From Microcaldota archaeon (lineage in GTDB: Archaea > Micrarchaeota > Micrarchaeia > Anstonellales > Bilamarchaeaceae): 64,000 nucleotides of DNA. Below are positions 1 to 8,330 of the stretch, piece after piece; positions within the stretch are counted from its first letter, which is position 1, and every line of letters begins with the position of its first letter. The translations under genes and the position numbers were made by a program. The stretch lies in NCBI GenBank assembly GCA_016212525.1, contig JACRGD010000007.1, positions 198,863 through 262,862 on the forward strand. The letters run 5' to 3'. Under the pieces are notes generated by a model, which was not told where the DNA came from, did not search any database, and saw only the letters and a program-made list of their open reading frames with translations.

Positions 1-131
1 AAGAACTTCAGGAATCTGAAATTGGCCAGTTGGACATTCAAAAAATATGCCCTATGAGCGCCATACTTGGATTATTTTCGATAGCCCTGTTTTTTAAAGT
101 TTCAAAGCAAAGAAGATACAGATTAGAATGA
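1..131 (+). CDS. C-terminal end of a membrane protein cut by the window edge
   Basis: An open frame enters from the left edge (codons in phase with position 3) and ends at a TGA at 129-131. The visible ~42 residues hold one hydrophobic helix (MSAILGLFSIALFFKV) followed by a short basic tail (SKQRRYRLE). This is the usual pattern of a C-terminal membrane anchor with a cytoplasmic tail. Its stop overlaps the ATG of the next gene (ATGA), so the two are probably cotranscribed and translationally coupled. Too little is visible to name the family. Confidence 0.6.
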   Translation, partial: ELQESEIGQLDIQKICPMSAILGLFSIALFFKVSKQRRYRLE

Positions 132-1204
132 AGGTACACATAGTAGGAGCAGGACCCTCAGGGTCAGTAGCGGCCATAAGTGCAATAAGAAATGGCTATG
201 ATGCAGTAGTATCAGAGGAGCACATAAAATGTGGCGAACCAGAGAATTGCTCGGGCCTATTTTCCAAAGACGGCCTAGAATCATTAAAGGATTTTGTAGA
301 TTACAAAAAACACATAAAAAATCCCATTTACGGAGCGGACATATACCTGGGAGATGAAAAAATACCAGTGAGAACGAGGGAACCAGTTGCATTCGTTTCG
401 AGCCGCTGTGAATTCGACCAGGCCCTCGCTGCCAAAGCAGAGCAGGAAGGAGCAAGATTTACATATGGAAAAAGAGTAAATGGGGAATTTTGGTCAAAAA
501 ATATCATTGGAGCAGATGGGCCAACAAGCCACGTGGCAAATCATTTCGGCTTTCCGAAAATCGAAGAATTCGTATCGACAATGCAGGCTAGGGTCAGATA
601 CAAGGTCGCTGATCCGCATGCAGTTGAAGTCTACCTATCTAATGAGAAATTTCCAGGATTCTTCGCATGGATAATCCCGCATGATGAAGAAAACGCCGAA
701 ATTGGAGTAGGAGCCAAAATGCCAAATAAGGGAGCAGATGCATTTGCACAATTACTTAAATTAAAAAAAATCGAGCAGAATCAGATAAAAACCAAGCCCT
801 CGGGCTGGGTTATTCCAGTATCAGTCAGAAAAAGAACCTCATTAAACCGAAACAACCATAAAGTAATTTTGGTCGGAGACGCTGCAGGGCAGGTCAAGGC
901 AACAACAGGAGGAGGCGTAATTTTTGGAGGAAATTGTGGAATACTCGCAGGTAAATTTGCAAATTCCCCAAAGAGGTACGAAATAGAATGGCGACTCAGA
1001 TATGAACTAGATTTACGGGCGCATAAAACAGTACATGATTATCTTGGAACATTGAATCTGGAGCAGATGAATAGGTTGGGATCAAACCTGAAAAAAATCG
1101 GATTGCATACCTACTTGTCTGAGCATGGGCACATGGATCGCCCGACCAGAATGATAAAACCGCAATTCCTTTTGCACTCAATAAGAAGCATTGTGGGAAT
1201 CTAG
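128..1204 (+). CDS. Geranylgeranyl reductase family FAD-dependent oxidoreductase
   Basis: 358-residue flavoprotein of the geranylgeranyl reductase family, which saturates the isoprenoid chains of archaeal ether lipids at the membrane. The N-terminus is a dinucleotide-binding fold (VHIVGAGPSGSVAA, residues ~3-16). A cysteine-containing CGEPENCSGLF stretch at ~36-46 follows, as in this family. The FAD-contacting GD motif lies in VILVGDAAGQVKATTGGG at ~245-262. Family members are usually 380-450 residues, so this one is slightly short. The start overlaps the previous stop by ATGA. The family also includes other flavin reductases, so the exact substrate is inferred from the archaeal setting and from GGGP synthase 4 kb away. 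Confidence 0.85.
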   Translation: MKVHIVGAGPSGSVAAISAIRNGYDAVVSEEHIKCGEPENCSGLFSKDGLESLKDFVDYKKHIKNPIYGADIYLGDEKIPVRTREPVAFVSSRCEFDQALAAKAEQEGARFTYGKRVNGEFWSKNIIGADGPTSHVANHFGFPKIEEFVSTMQARVRYKVADPHAVEVYLSNEKFPGFFAWIIPHDEENAEIGVGAKMPNKGADAFAQLLKLKKIEQNQIKTKPSGWVIPVSVRKRTSLNRNNHKVILVGDAAGQVKATTGGGVIFGGNCGILAGKFANSPKRYEIEWRLRYELDLRAHKTVHDYLGTLNLEQMNRLGSNLKKIGLHTYLSEHGHMDRPTRMIKPQFLLHSIRSIVGI

Positions 1205-3364
1205 CTACCAGTCGTCATCTTCACCCAGAGTAAGTTTATATGTTCGAAGAGTTAGACGAAGGGTTCGTAGGATGGATTCGCAAGACTCGCCCCGAGCTAA
1301 ATGTAAATCAATTACCGCCTTGCGCGCAAGACGAACCATTTGCGCAACAATGGCAGCATCAGGAAGTAATGCATGCGTCAATTCCCTTGCCGCCACAGCA
1401 CTGTGAGGGTGGACAGATTCTGAGAGTGAAGAAAGAGCTGATTCTGAGATGGTTTTACATGCCGGATCCACGGGAATTGCAAACAGTTGTGCCGCAGTCA
1501 TCGATCCAAGTGCACGCGAAAGGGTAGAGAGAGTCTCCTCATGAGCTGCATTACCCTCTTTTCGACCAAAACTCTCCAGAGTAAGATCCGTAAGGGCAAG
1601 GGCAGACCTAAATTGCAAATAAGTCACACCGCTTTTATCTGCAGCAACCGATGGAATCAAACCATCATCATGGAGGACCAGAACCGCAGCCTTCTGTGCT
1701 GCAAAAACCCGGCCGTGCACAAGGGCAACATTTTCGGGATTATGGCAGATCGCAGCGACGCTTAAAGGATCAAGACCTCCGGCATTTGCGATAAGCGCCA
1801 AAGCAGACGCAGTAAGTTTTGGGGAGGAATCAGATCGGGCAGATGCAATAGTCAAACGTAATGGCTGAGCAACAGAGGCGATGGCAAGAAGGACCAGATC
1901 CAATGTGGCACTAGTGAGAACTGCTGGTACATCATCAACTAGAGCTACACCCAAAGCAGTTAGCACTCGGGAAAGATTTTTCGAGGAAGTGGGCACTTCC
2001 CTAGCAATAGCCTCAAGTGAAAGGCCCCGCTCCCGCGCATCTGCCAGATATGCTCTCTGACGAGTTGCGATTTCTCTGCCAAGATCGAAACCTGAACACA
2101 CTGCCGCCCTAAACTGGGCTTTTGAAGGCGAAGTGCTAGGCCCATTAAGTCTTTGAAGATCAGCAGAAGTAGTAAGGAGAATTCTGGCTCCCAAACTATT
2201 CAAATAGCCAGATATTTTAGCCTTTAGTGCATCATCAAAAACGATTGTTGGGGTAGTGGAAGGAGGGGCCCTATGACGAACACTATCGGACTTGTCCGGT
2301 GAACGGGGTGCCCGAGCAGTAGAACACGCAGTTAACTTATGATAATTAAGCTCCTGTTGTATATTGATATAAGAAACATCGAGTAGTTTTGCAATTTGAT
2401 TAGTATTATTAGAACCAAGTAGAGGGACTAAAAGGGCCTTTCTTCTTTTGTGAACCGATTCGACAATCAAAGATTTGAAACGGGAAAGCTCGGACCAATG
2501 AGCCAAACCCAAAGCATTTGCCAAAGTTTCGAGAGTTGGAGGTTTAGGGCCGCCAAGGGAACGGTTGTTTATACCTAAATCGAAAGGCTTGGGAAAATCT
2601 TCGATGACTTTTAGCAACCGTGCTTCGAGTTCAGCAACCTTAGGGTCCGCCTCAGCAGACAAACGACATTCATCTACAAAAAGTACAGCAGCAGAAGAGG
2701 GGTCTAAAAGAGCAGGATTAGAAGCACGCACCACACGGCCCGGAGATAGTGCCGCGGCAACGCTCAACAGATCCAAAAAATCTTCAATACCATTGCTAAA
2801 CTTAAGCGAGCTTGTCAAAAGAACAGAAGTAGCCTCAGGATCCACTGAACAACCAAGTGAAGTAAAAAATGCACGGGCGATATCAAGAGCATCTGTATGA
2901 AGTTCACTGAATCTGGGTATGGCCACATAAGGAACATCGGAAAGGTCCCTAATCTGGGCAAGTACTGATTCGGATTCATCCAAACTAATTCCCAAAAGAA
3001 GATTTGCACCAGCACCATTTAGACGACCAAGGAACTTTGATCGCGCTGGTGCTGGAACAGATTGAAAATCACCCACGAACAGAGTACCTTCTTTGGCAGA
3101 ATCAACAAAACGAAGATCCAATGAAGTTGTGAGCACAGAAGATCGCAGGCTTAAGAAACTTCCCGGACGCCTTCTGCTAACATGAATGTGCTGGGCCAGA
3201 TCAAGAGAGCAGGAACCATGTGGACCAATCAATGCGATAGGACCCTCAGTAACAACAGCCTGATCAAGTCGAATCTTAAAAGCAGTAGCAGCAGAATTAG
3301 TTGCGGCAAATAGAGCGCAAAGACGAGGGTTTGTCTCTGCAGAAGGACCATGTTTTTTGTACAT
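1205..3364 (-). CDS. Decayed sigma-54-activator-like AAA+ domain followed by several helix-turn-helix-like modules
   Basis: 719 residues. The N-terminal ~220 residues follow the order of an NtrC-type AAA+ domain. A Walker-A position reads IGPHGSCS (~46-53) instead of GxxGxGKE. Next come KEGTLFVGDFQSVPAPAR (~91-108), which resembles GGTLFLDEIGELP, and YVAIPRFSELHTDALDIA (~146-163), which resembles the VPIRLPPLRER segment. A lid ends in LSPGRVVRASNP (~206-217). The catalytic Lys, the Walker-B Asp-Glu and a GAFTGA loop are missing, so ATP hydrolysis is unlikely. Further on, HTH-like segments lie at ~309-344, ~437-473, ~555-590 and ~680-713. Residues ~257-344 (FPKPFDL then HTH) resemble the neighbouring gene product. 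Archaea have no sigma-54, so the function is unknown; DNA binding is inferred. Confidence 0.6.
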   Translation of the reverse strand: MYKKHGPSAETNPRLCALFAATNSAATAFKIRLDQAVVTEGPIALIGPHGSCSLDLAQHIHVSRRRPGSFLSLRSSVLTTSLDLRFVDSAKEGTLFVGDFQSVPAPARSKFLGRLNGAGANLLLGISLDESESVLAQIRDLSDVPYVAIPRFSELHTDALDIARAFFTSLGCSVDPEATSVLLTSSLKFSNGIEDFLDLLSVAAALSPGRVVRASNPALLDPSSAAVLFVDECRLSAEADPKVAELEARLLKVIEDFPKPFDLGINNRSLGGPKPPTLETLANALGLAHWSELSRFKSLIVESVHKRRKALLVPLLGSNNTNQIAKLLDVSYINIQQELNYHKLTACSTARAPRSPDKSDSVRHRAPPSTTPTIVFDDALKAKISGYLNSLGARILLTTSADLQRLNGPSTSPSKAQFRAAVCSGFDLGREIATRQRAYLADARERGLSLEAIAREVPTSSKNLSRVLTALGVALVDDVPAVLTSATLDLVLLAIASVAQPLRLTIASARSDSSPKLTASALALIANAGGLDPLSVAAICHNPENVALVHGRVFAAQKAAVLVLHDDGLIPSVAADKSGVTYLQFRSALALTDLTLESFGRKEGNAAHEETLSTLSRALGSMTAAQLFAIPVDPACKTISESALSSLSESVHPHSAVAARELTHALLPDAAIVAQMVRLARKAVIDLHLARGESCESILRTLRLTLRTYKLTLGEDDDW

Positions 3365-3445
3365 GGCACACTAATATATTGCAAAAAACATAAAAATGAC
3401 ATAGAAGCGAAGGAGTTGAACGGGAAGCAAAATCAGAATTGAAAA

Positions 3446-4927
3446 TCATGAATATGCATCGAATTGATCTTCGCGGATTCCTAAGCTTCGGCAAACTTTG
3501 GCGACCACAGCCAGAGTAGAAGTTTGACCAGCCAGAGCAGCAGCAACGGCTTCTTTGCGTTTAGAGGTTAAGCGCTCGAGCAGTTCTTGAGAATAATCTG
3601 AAAGGACAGAAACATCCACCAGTGCTAATTGTGCCAATTCGTCCAAACCACCAGTAGTCAGATGGCCAGAGATAACGGAAATTTTGAATAAGTGATTGGT
3701 TCGTACTGCCTCTGAGATTGCAAAATCCAATACCCGATCGATTTCTTCCGGGAGGATAGAACCTGCCTTACCAAAGGTCTGGCTCGTAAATCCGCATTCG
3801 GAAAGAACATGATCAAAAACCCTTGGTTCAAGCCCAAAATGCGCAAGTGCCGCATGGTAACGAATACCTTTTTCGTGAGCCAGGTTTAGTACAGATTTCT
3901 TAGTTTCTACGATCTTAGCCAGAACTGCAGAAGGGTTGGATTTAACTACAGCACAAATGCCAGCGAAGTCTTGCGGAGATGAACCTAAAGTAGAAGATAG
4001 CAAATGCCACGTCGGTAGAGATAGAACAAGTAGGCGATCAGGGCCAAGAACAAACGGACGGGGGGCACTCTCAAGAGAACCAAGAACCTGATCTAGTGTG
4101 AAGGAGGTTGGATCTGGAGAAACATCAAAAGAAAAACCAAAACGCTCACAAAGATTAGATAAACTAATACCAGCACGACTTTCAGATGCAAGCGTAGCTG
4201 ATATATCTGCTGAGCCCAGCGCCCGTGCAACATGAAGAGCAAGAAGTTGTCGTGATCGGATTTGACTATCAGTATCGATTCCAGCTGCCTTAGCTCGGGC
4301 AAGAACCCCCGACGAATCACCTAATTGAGGAGCCTTATAAACGCCAGTTCTCAGAATCTCACGGGCAGTGAAAAAGAGGAGAGTTGACATAGAATCGAAA
4401 AATCGCTCGAACGCTGCAATCGTAGCCGGGCTATGAGTAGTAACAGATGCAGAATTAGCACGCGAGGATTTAGGAGATGAAGGAGCGTGTCCAAATAAAA
4501 TGCCATTATCGCGTCCAAGTTTAGTCATACATGAGGAAGGATGCCCGAAATGGTGAGCTACTTCATCGCAGGTTGCTTCGGGGTTTTTATCTAAGTATTC
4601 TACTACCGCACATACTCGAAGAGCAACAACCCGTTCGCCAAGATACCTCCGATGCGGATAAAGAGAGTCTGGTCCAAGTCCTGTAAGCAGAGCAATCTGA
4701 TCAAGATGGACTTTCTTTAACCCACCAAAATCAGAATGAAGCCTGAACGGATTTGGAAAATTTGCCAGAGTAAGTGTTGCGTCCAAAGCAGCCAGAATTG
4801 GAGGGGAAGAAACCGCAGGTGGATGTGCAGGAGAACGATCTACAAGAACTGCAGGCGTAGGGGCAGGGCCAGTTGGTTCGGTCTTTGGTGTAGGTTTAGC
4901 AGAACGGGCATGGAATACTGTTTTCAT
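3446..4927 (-). CDS. Multi-helix-turn-helix protein, paralog of the adjacent 719-residue protein
   Basis: 493 residues from the ATG at 4927. An in-frame ATG at 4969 also exists, but a TTTTTTATTC box at 4951-4960 sits ~28 nt before 4927, which fits a leaderless start there. After a Pro/Ala/Thr-rich, probably disordered, N-terminus comes FPNPFRL and an HTH-like segment (EATCDEVAHHFGHPSSC). This matches the FPKPFDL-plus-HTH module of the upstream paralog. More HTH-like helices follow, for example KGIRYHAALAHFGLEPRVF and TLAVVAKVCRSLGIREDQF. No ATPase motif is seen. I recognise no named family; DNA binding and a regulatory role are inferred from the repeated HTH pattern. Confidence 0.6.
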   Translation of the reverse strand: MKTVFHARSAKPTPKTEPTGPAPTPAVLVDRSPAHPPAVSSPPILAALDATLTLANFPNPFRLHSDFGGLKKVHLDQIALLTGLGPDSLYPHRRYLGERVVALRVCAVVEYLDKNPEATCDEVAHHFGHPSSCMTKLGRDNGILFGHAPSSPKSSRANSASVTTHSPATIAAFERFFDSMSTLLFFTAREILRTGVYKAPQLGDSSGVLARAKAAGIDTDSQIRSRQLLALHVARALGSADISATLASESRAGISLSNLCERFGFSFDVSPDPTSFTLDQVLGSLESAPRPFVLGPDRLLVLSLPTWHLLSSTLGSSPQDFAGICAVVKSNPSAVLAKIVETKKSVLNLAHEKGIRYHAALAHFGLEPRVFDHVLSECGFTSQTFGKAGSILPEEIDRVLDFAISEAVRTNHLFKISVISGHLTTGGLDELAQLALVDVSVLSDYSQELLERLTSKRKEAVAAALAGQTSTLAVVAKVCRSLGIREDQFDAYS

Positions 4928-4950
4928 GTTAGAGTTATCAGTTGCAAAAA

Positions 4951-4987
4951 GAATAAAAAAGCGAGACATGGATCGGGCTTTTTAATT
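4951..4987. promoter_or_regulatory. Divergent promoter between the multi-HTH gene and the GGGP synthase gene
   Basis: Two TATA-like boxes face away from each other. TTTTTTATTC on the minus strand (4951-4960) is centred ~28 nt before the ATG at 4927. TTTTTAATT on the plus strand (4979-4987) is centred ~25 nt before the ATG at 5008. Both distances match leaderless archaeal transcripts. The boxes are only about 20 bp apart, so bound TBP/TFB complexes could compete. Confidence 0.55.
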
Positions 4988-5007
4988 CTACCAAGCAATC
5001 AATAGTC

Positions 5008-5772
5008 ATGATCGGCAAAATTGAGAAGCAGATATTAGCTGAACTCGAATCGAAAAAAGGGCTTTTGTTTTCAGTAATTGATCCGATGGATTATTCATCT
5101 CTTGAGCAGGCTGCAAAGACAGCTAAAAATGCCAACGAAGCAGGAGTTGATGCGATACTCATTGGAGGCTCGACCGGAGTTCAGGGCGACGCGCTCGACT
5201 TGGTCGCAAAAGAGATCAAATCAGCGAGCTCGGTTCCAGTCATTCTCTTTCCAGGAAATATAGGAACACTCACAAAGCATGCGGATGCGGTTTATTTTAT
5301 GTCAATGCTTAATTCCCGAAATCCATACTGGATAAGTGGAGCACAGTTACTTGCCGCACCGATGCTCAAACAATACAAGATCGAACCGCTGCCAACTGCA
5401 TATGTCGTAGTCGAACCAGGCGGGACAGTTGGTTGGATTGGAGACGCCAAATGCATTCCACGAACCAAACCAAAGATCGCTGCAGCTTATGGAATGGCGG
5501 CAGAAGCAATGGGATTTAGATTCTTAGTTACAGATGCCGGAAGTAACCCGGCAGAAGGACACATACCGCTCGAGATGGTTAAGGTAGTAAAAAGCTGCAT
5601 TTCTATTCCATATATAGTCGCAGGCGGGATCCGAACGAACGAGCAGGCCAAAAACGTCATTAAAGCCGGAGCAGACATCATTCAAGTCGGAACTGCATTC
5701 GAGAAAGACGGCTCTGTTTCTAAAATAAAGGAAATGGTAAAGGCAGTTAGAGATGGGGCTAAGGGAAGATAA
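5008..5772 (+). CDS. Geranylgeranylglyceryl phosphate synthase
   Basis: 254-residue TIM-barrel prenyltransferase that joins geranylgeranyl diphosphate to sn-glycerol-1-phosphate, the first committed step of archaeal ether-lipid synthesis. Visible family motifs are DPMDY near the N-terminus, AILIGGSTGV (~50-59), VPVILFPGNIGTLTKHAD (~73-90), YVVVEPGGTVGWIG (~133-146) and the phosphate-binding end IVAGGIRTNEQAKNVIKAGA followed by IIQVGTAFE. Length is normal for group II enzymes. It has its own TATA-like box (4979-4987). The following gene starts one base after its stop, so the two are probably cotranscribed. Confidence 0.93.
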   Translation: MIGKIEKQILAELESKKGLLFSVIDPMDYSSLEQAAKTAKNANEAGVDAILIGGSTGVQGDALDLVAKEIKSASSVPVILFPGNIGTLTKHADAVYFMSMLNSRNPYWISGAQLLAAPMLKQYKIEPLPTAYVVVEPGGTVGWIGDAKCIPRTKPKIAAAYGMAAEAMGFRFLVTDAGSNPAEGHIPLEMVKVVKSCISIPYIVAGGIRTNEQAKNVIKAGADIIQVGTAFEKDGSVSKIKEMVKAVRDGAKGR

Positions 5773-5773
5773 A

Positions 5774-6631
5774 ATGGTTGGACCATTCGAACTGGACCCA
5801 AGAGATCTTAGAATACAACAAAACGAGCAACAGCAGGCATTAGGAAATGTCAGACGTCAGTTAGGGGCATTAAATCCAGCAGAACAGGCCACGGTAATGG
5901 GAGCATGCAACTTTTATATGCAAAACCATGGAGGAGCTTCAGAAAATCAGTTGGCAGCAGAGGCAATACGCGCAATTGGAAGAATGAGGGATGTAGGAAA
6001 TGCATTTGGTGGGCACACCGAAAGACGAGACGCAAGACTCAATGAAGCAGTCCATAATATAGAGAGACATGAACTAGAAAGAATGGGAGTACACACACAA
6101 TCTCATCATACCAACACCAGCATAGGCGTAGCACTAATGGTTGCCAGTCCGGAACATGCAGCCGCAACTCTTGAAGAAGTCGGACGGGTGAATGCTGGAA
6201 TTGGAAGACCATTTACAGAAACAGAGGGAAACTTGGTATTTGTGCGCGCCATGAGACGATCAGTTACCGAACATCCGGAGAGAGGGCTAGGACCCACCGG
6301 AGACACATTTAGTACAATAAGAGCAAACATCGAAAATAGCGAACTTGCAGCTTACAATAGGGCAACCGGAGGGACTGCATCTGGAATAACAGGCTCAATT
6401 GCCGCAGTTGCCGGGAATATAGGCACAATAGATCTTGGACAATCTATAGAAAATGCAATTCGAAGTGCACCTACAAACGATGTTCCCCAGATAGCATTAG
6501 CTCAGGTAAATCAAGCCGAACAAAATGGTAGCATAAGTGGTCAGAGAGCAAATGAAATAAGAGAGAGAATCAGAGACATTGCATACTTAGAAAACATAGG
6601 TAGGTCAGATCCTAGTAGGCTGAACATTTAG
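5774..6631 (+). CDS. Hypothetical helical protein, Gln/Asn/Arg-rich
   Basis: 285 residues from the ATG at 5774, one base after the stop of the GGGP synthase gene. A longer reading from 5753 would overlap that gene and is less likely. The sequence looks mostly helical and polar, with no signal peptide. A glycine/alanine-rich, weakly hydrophobic stretch (TASGITGSIAAVAGNIGTI) lies near residue ~210. I do not recognise the family. The tight spacing suggests cotranscription with the lipid gene, but nothing in the protein itself suggests a lipid-related role. Confidence 0.6.
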   Translation: MVGPFELDPRDLRIQQNEQQQALGNVRRQLGALNPAEQATVMGACNFYMQNHGGASENQLAAEAIRAIGRMRDVGNAFGGHTERRDARLNEAVHNIERHELERMGVHTQSHHTNTSIGVALMVASPEHAAATLEEVGRVNAGIGRPFTETEGNLVFVRAMRRSVTEHPERGLGPTGDTFSTIRANIENSELAAYNRATGGTASGITGSIAAVAGNIGTIDLGQSIENAIRSAPTNDVPQIALAQVNQAEQNGSISGQRANEIRERIRDIAYLENIGRSDPSRLNI

Positions 6632-6785
6632 TCAGGCACAAGACACACAGTAACTTCTTTTTACAAATCATACGAAAAAGCGTTGCAGTAATTAGGTTCA
6701 GCCAAGCACCAGGGAAGAGAGGAATTGAATCGCAAACGAACATATGGATTGGTTCGTCTGTTTTGGTATATCAACGCCGACTTTT

Positions 6786-8321
6786 TTATAATATTTTTCT
6801 AGTTGAAAGGAACAGATAAGATAGAAGAATTAAATGATAAAATGCCCAAAACATATTTATCCACACAACAAGACCCCCGCTACTTAGAAGACCGACCATC
6901 AAGGCAACAATGGATAGCAGAATCATGCTCATTTGTGGCCAGATAAGACGCAGGGATAATGTATCATTAACTCCCCTATGAGTTGTATTAAATATTGCAG
7001 GCAGGCCAACAAGTGCCTCGACATCAGCAACCATATAAACATTGAAGGTAGTTAGGGCAATTGACTGGGAAAGAAGTATGTCCCTTAGTCCATATCCCCT
7101 TTTTCCCATAGAGTAGACAAAGAGCAATAGAGACAATACGAAATAGGGGATAAATGAAACCAGGTAGATAACTGCATCACCCATGAGAGGCCGAATTCCG
7201 AAAATAAGAAAGGCCATAGGCGCAAGCATGAAGACAAAGTTACTCCAGCCAGTAAAGAAATAGGTACTAGAGAGAAAATATTCCCACCACTGCTGGGGCT
7301 TCATTTGAAAGGGGTTTTTAATGAACGAAATGATGACTCGTTTGAAAACAGTAACAGTGCCATGAGCCCACCGATACTGCTGCGCAAAATAGGCAGGTAG
7401 CGTTTCTGGCCCAAGACCACGCACATAAACAAGATTATAGTAAAGAGTTTTCCATCCTTTCTTATGAAGATTAAAGGTAGTTGCAAAATCTTCCGTAACG
7501 GTAGTCGCATCAAAACCACCCACATCATCGATTGCCCTACGTCTGGCGATGAAGTTTGAACCGCAACAAAACATCGCATTGCTAGTTGATTTCCCCTCAC
7601 AAATATACTCATAAAAAACACGTTGTCGATTCCAGGCTGCCAGCGCAATTGGATTTTGAGTATTAACATAAAATTGCGGCGTTTGGATCAAAGCCATCTT
7701 TTCATCCCGTTCCAATAGATAAACGAGATCTTTTAGAAAATTAGAAGTAGGTTTTTGATCTGTATCAAAAACAGCAATATACTTGGAATTGACATATTTT
7801 AATCCGTTATTTAATGCCCCAGCCTTGAAACCAGGACGACCATACCTTTGTATAACCCGCAGAGAGTATTTTTTTCCAAGAGACCTAACAAGTTCCGCTA
7901 ATTCACCAGTTGAATCATCCAAAAGAATTAGCTCCTTATTCTCATAGTTAACATTTAGTACGGATAAAATCGTTTCCTCGAGAATTTCAAGGGGTTCATT
8001 GTATGAGCAGATAAAACACGAAACCGATTCGTTACTATAGGGTGCAAAGTAGCTTTCAGTCACAGTTTTGTAATTTGCAGTACTTTTTAGGATGCTTAAA
8101 AGAAAACCCAGGATATTTAGGAAGATAAATAATTCGGAGACTAAAAATATCATGGCCCAGAGTCGTTCGAAGACCCCATAATCAGATGAGAAAAGAGTAC
8201 TTGCTCTAATAATCAGATATATAGATGCAAAGACGATTATCACAGTTGCCAGTACAAGGGGAAATGCCAGACGTCTTCCTAGTCCAATCCGAACACGTTG
8301 TTTTTCTTCCAAATCGAGCAT
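6786..8321 (-). CDS. Cellulose-synthase-like family 2 glycosyltransferase
   Basis: 511-residue integral membrane glycosyltransferase. Two N-terminal membrane helices (~18-40 and ~55-78) precede a GT-A domain carrying the processive-enzyme signature: SYNEP, LLDDST, FDTDQ, TEDFATT and the acceptor-channel motif QQYRWAHG. Four or more C-terminal membrane helices follow. The D, DxD, ED, QxxRW order is that of beta-glycan synthases, so it probably polymerises and exports an extracellular polysaccharide; the sugar cannot be told. It begins ~9 bases after the stop of the peroxiredoxin-KaiC gene, so it is probably translated from the same mRNA and may be regulated by that protein. Confidence 0.9.
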   Translation of the reverse strand: MLDLEEKQRVRIGLGRRLAFPLVLATVIIVFASIYLIIRASTLFSSDYGVFERLWAMIFLVSELFIFLNILGFLLSILKSTANYKTVTESYFAPYSNESVSCFICSYNEPLEILEETILSVLNVNYENKELILLDDSTGELAELVRSLGKKYSLRVIQRYGRPGFKAGALNNGLKYVNSKYIAVFDTDQKPTSNFLKDLVYLLERDEKMALIQTPQFYVNTQNPIALAAWNRQRVFYEYICEGKSTSNAMFCCGSNFIARRRAIDDVGGFDATTVTEDFATTFNLHKKGWKTLYYNLVYVRGLGPETLPAYFAQQYRWAHGTVTVFKRVIISFIKNPFQMKPQQWWEYFLSSTYFFTGWSNFVFMLAPMAFLIFGIRPLMGDAVIYLVSFIPYFVLSLLLFVYSMGKRGYGLRDILLSQSIALTTFNVYMVADVEALVGLPAIFNTTHRGVNDTLSLRLIWPQMSMILLSIVALMVGLLSSGGLVVWINMFWAFYHLILLSYLFLSTRKIL

Positions 8322-8330
8322 GAAGTTGAC

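Noticed and set aside
6736..6757. ACGAAC / GTTCGT hairpin between convergent genes
   Set aside because: A 6-bp stem is too short to support, and no T-run follows directly.
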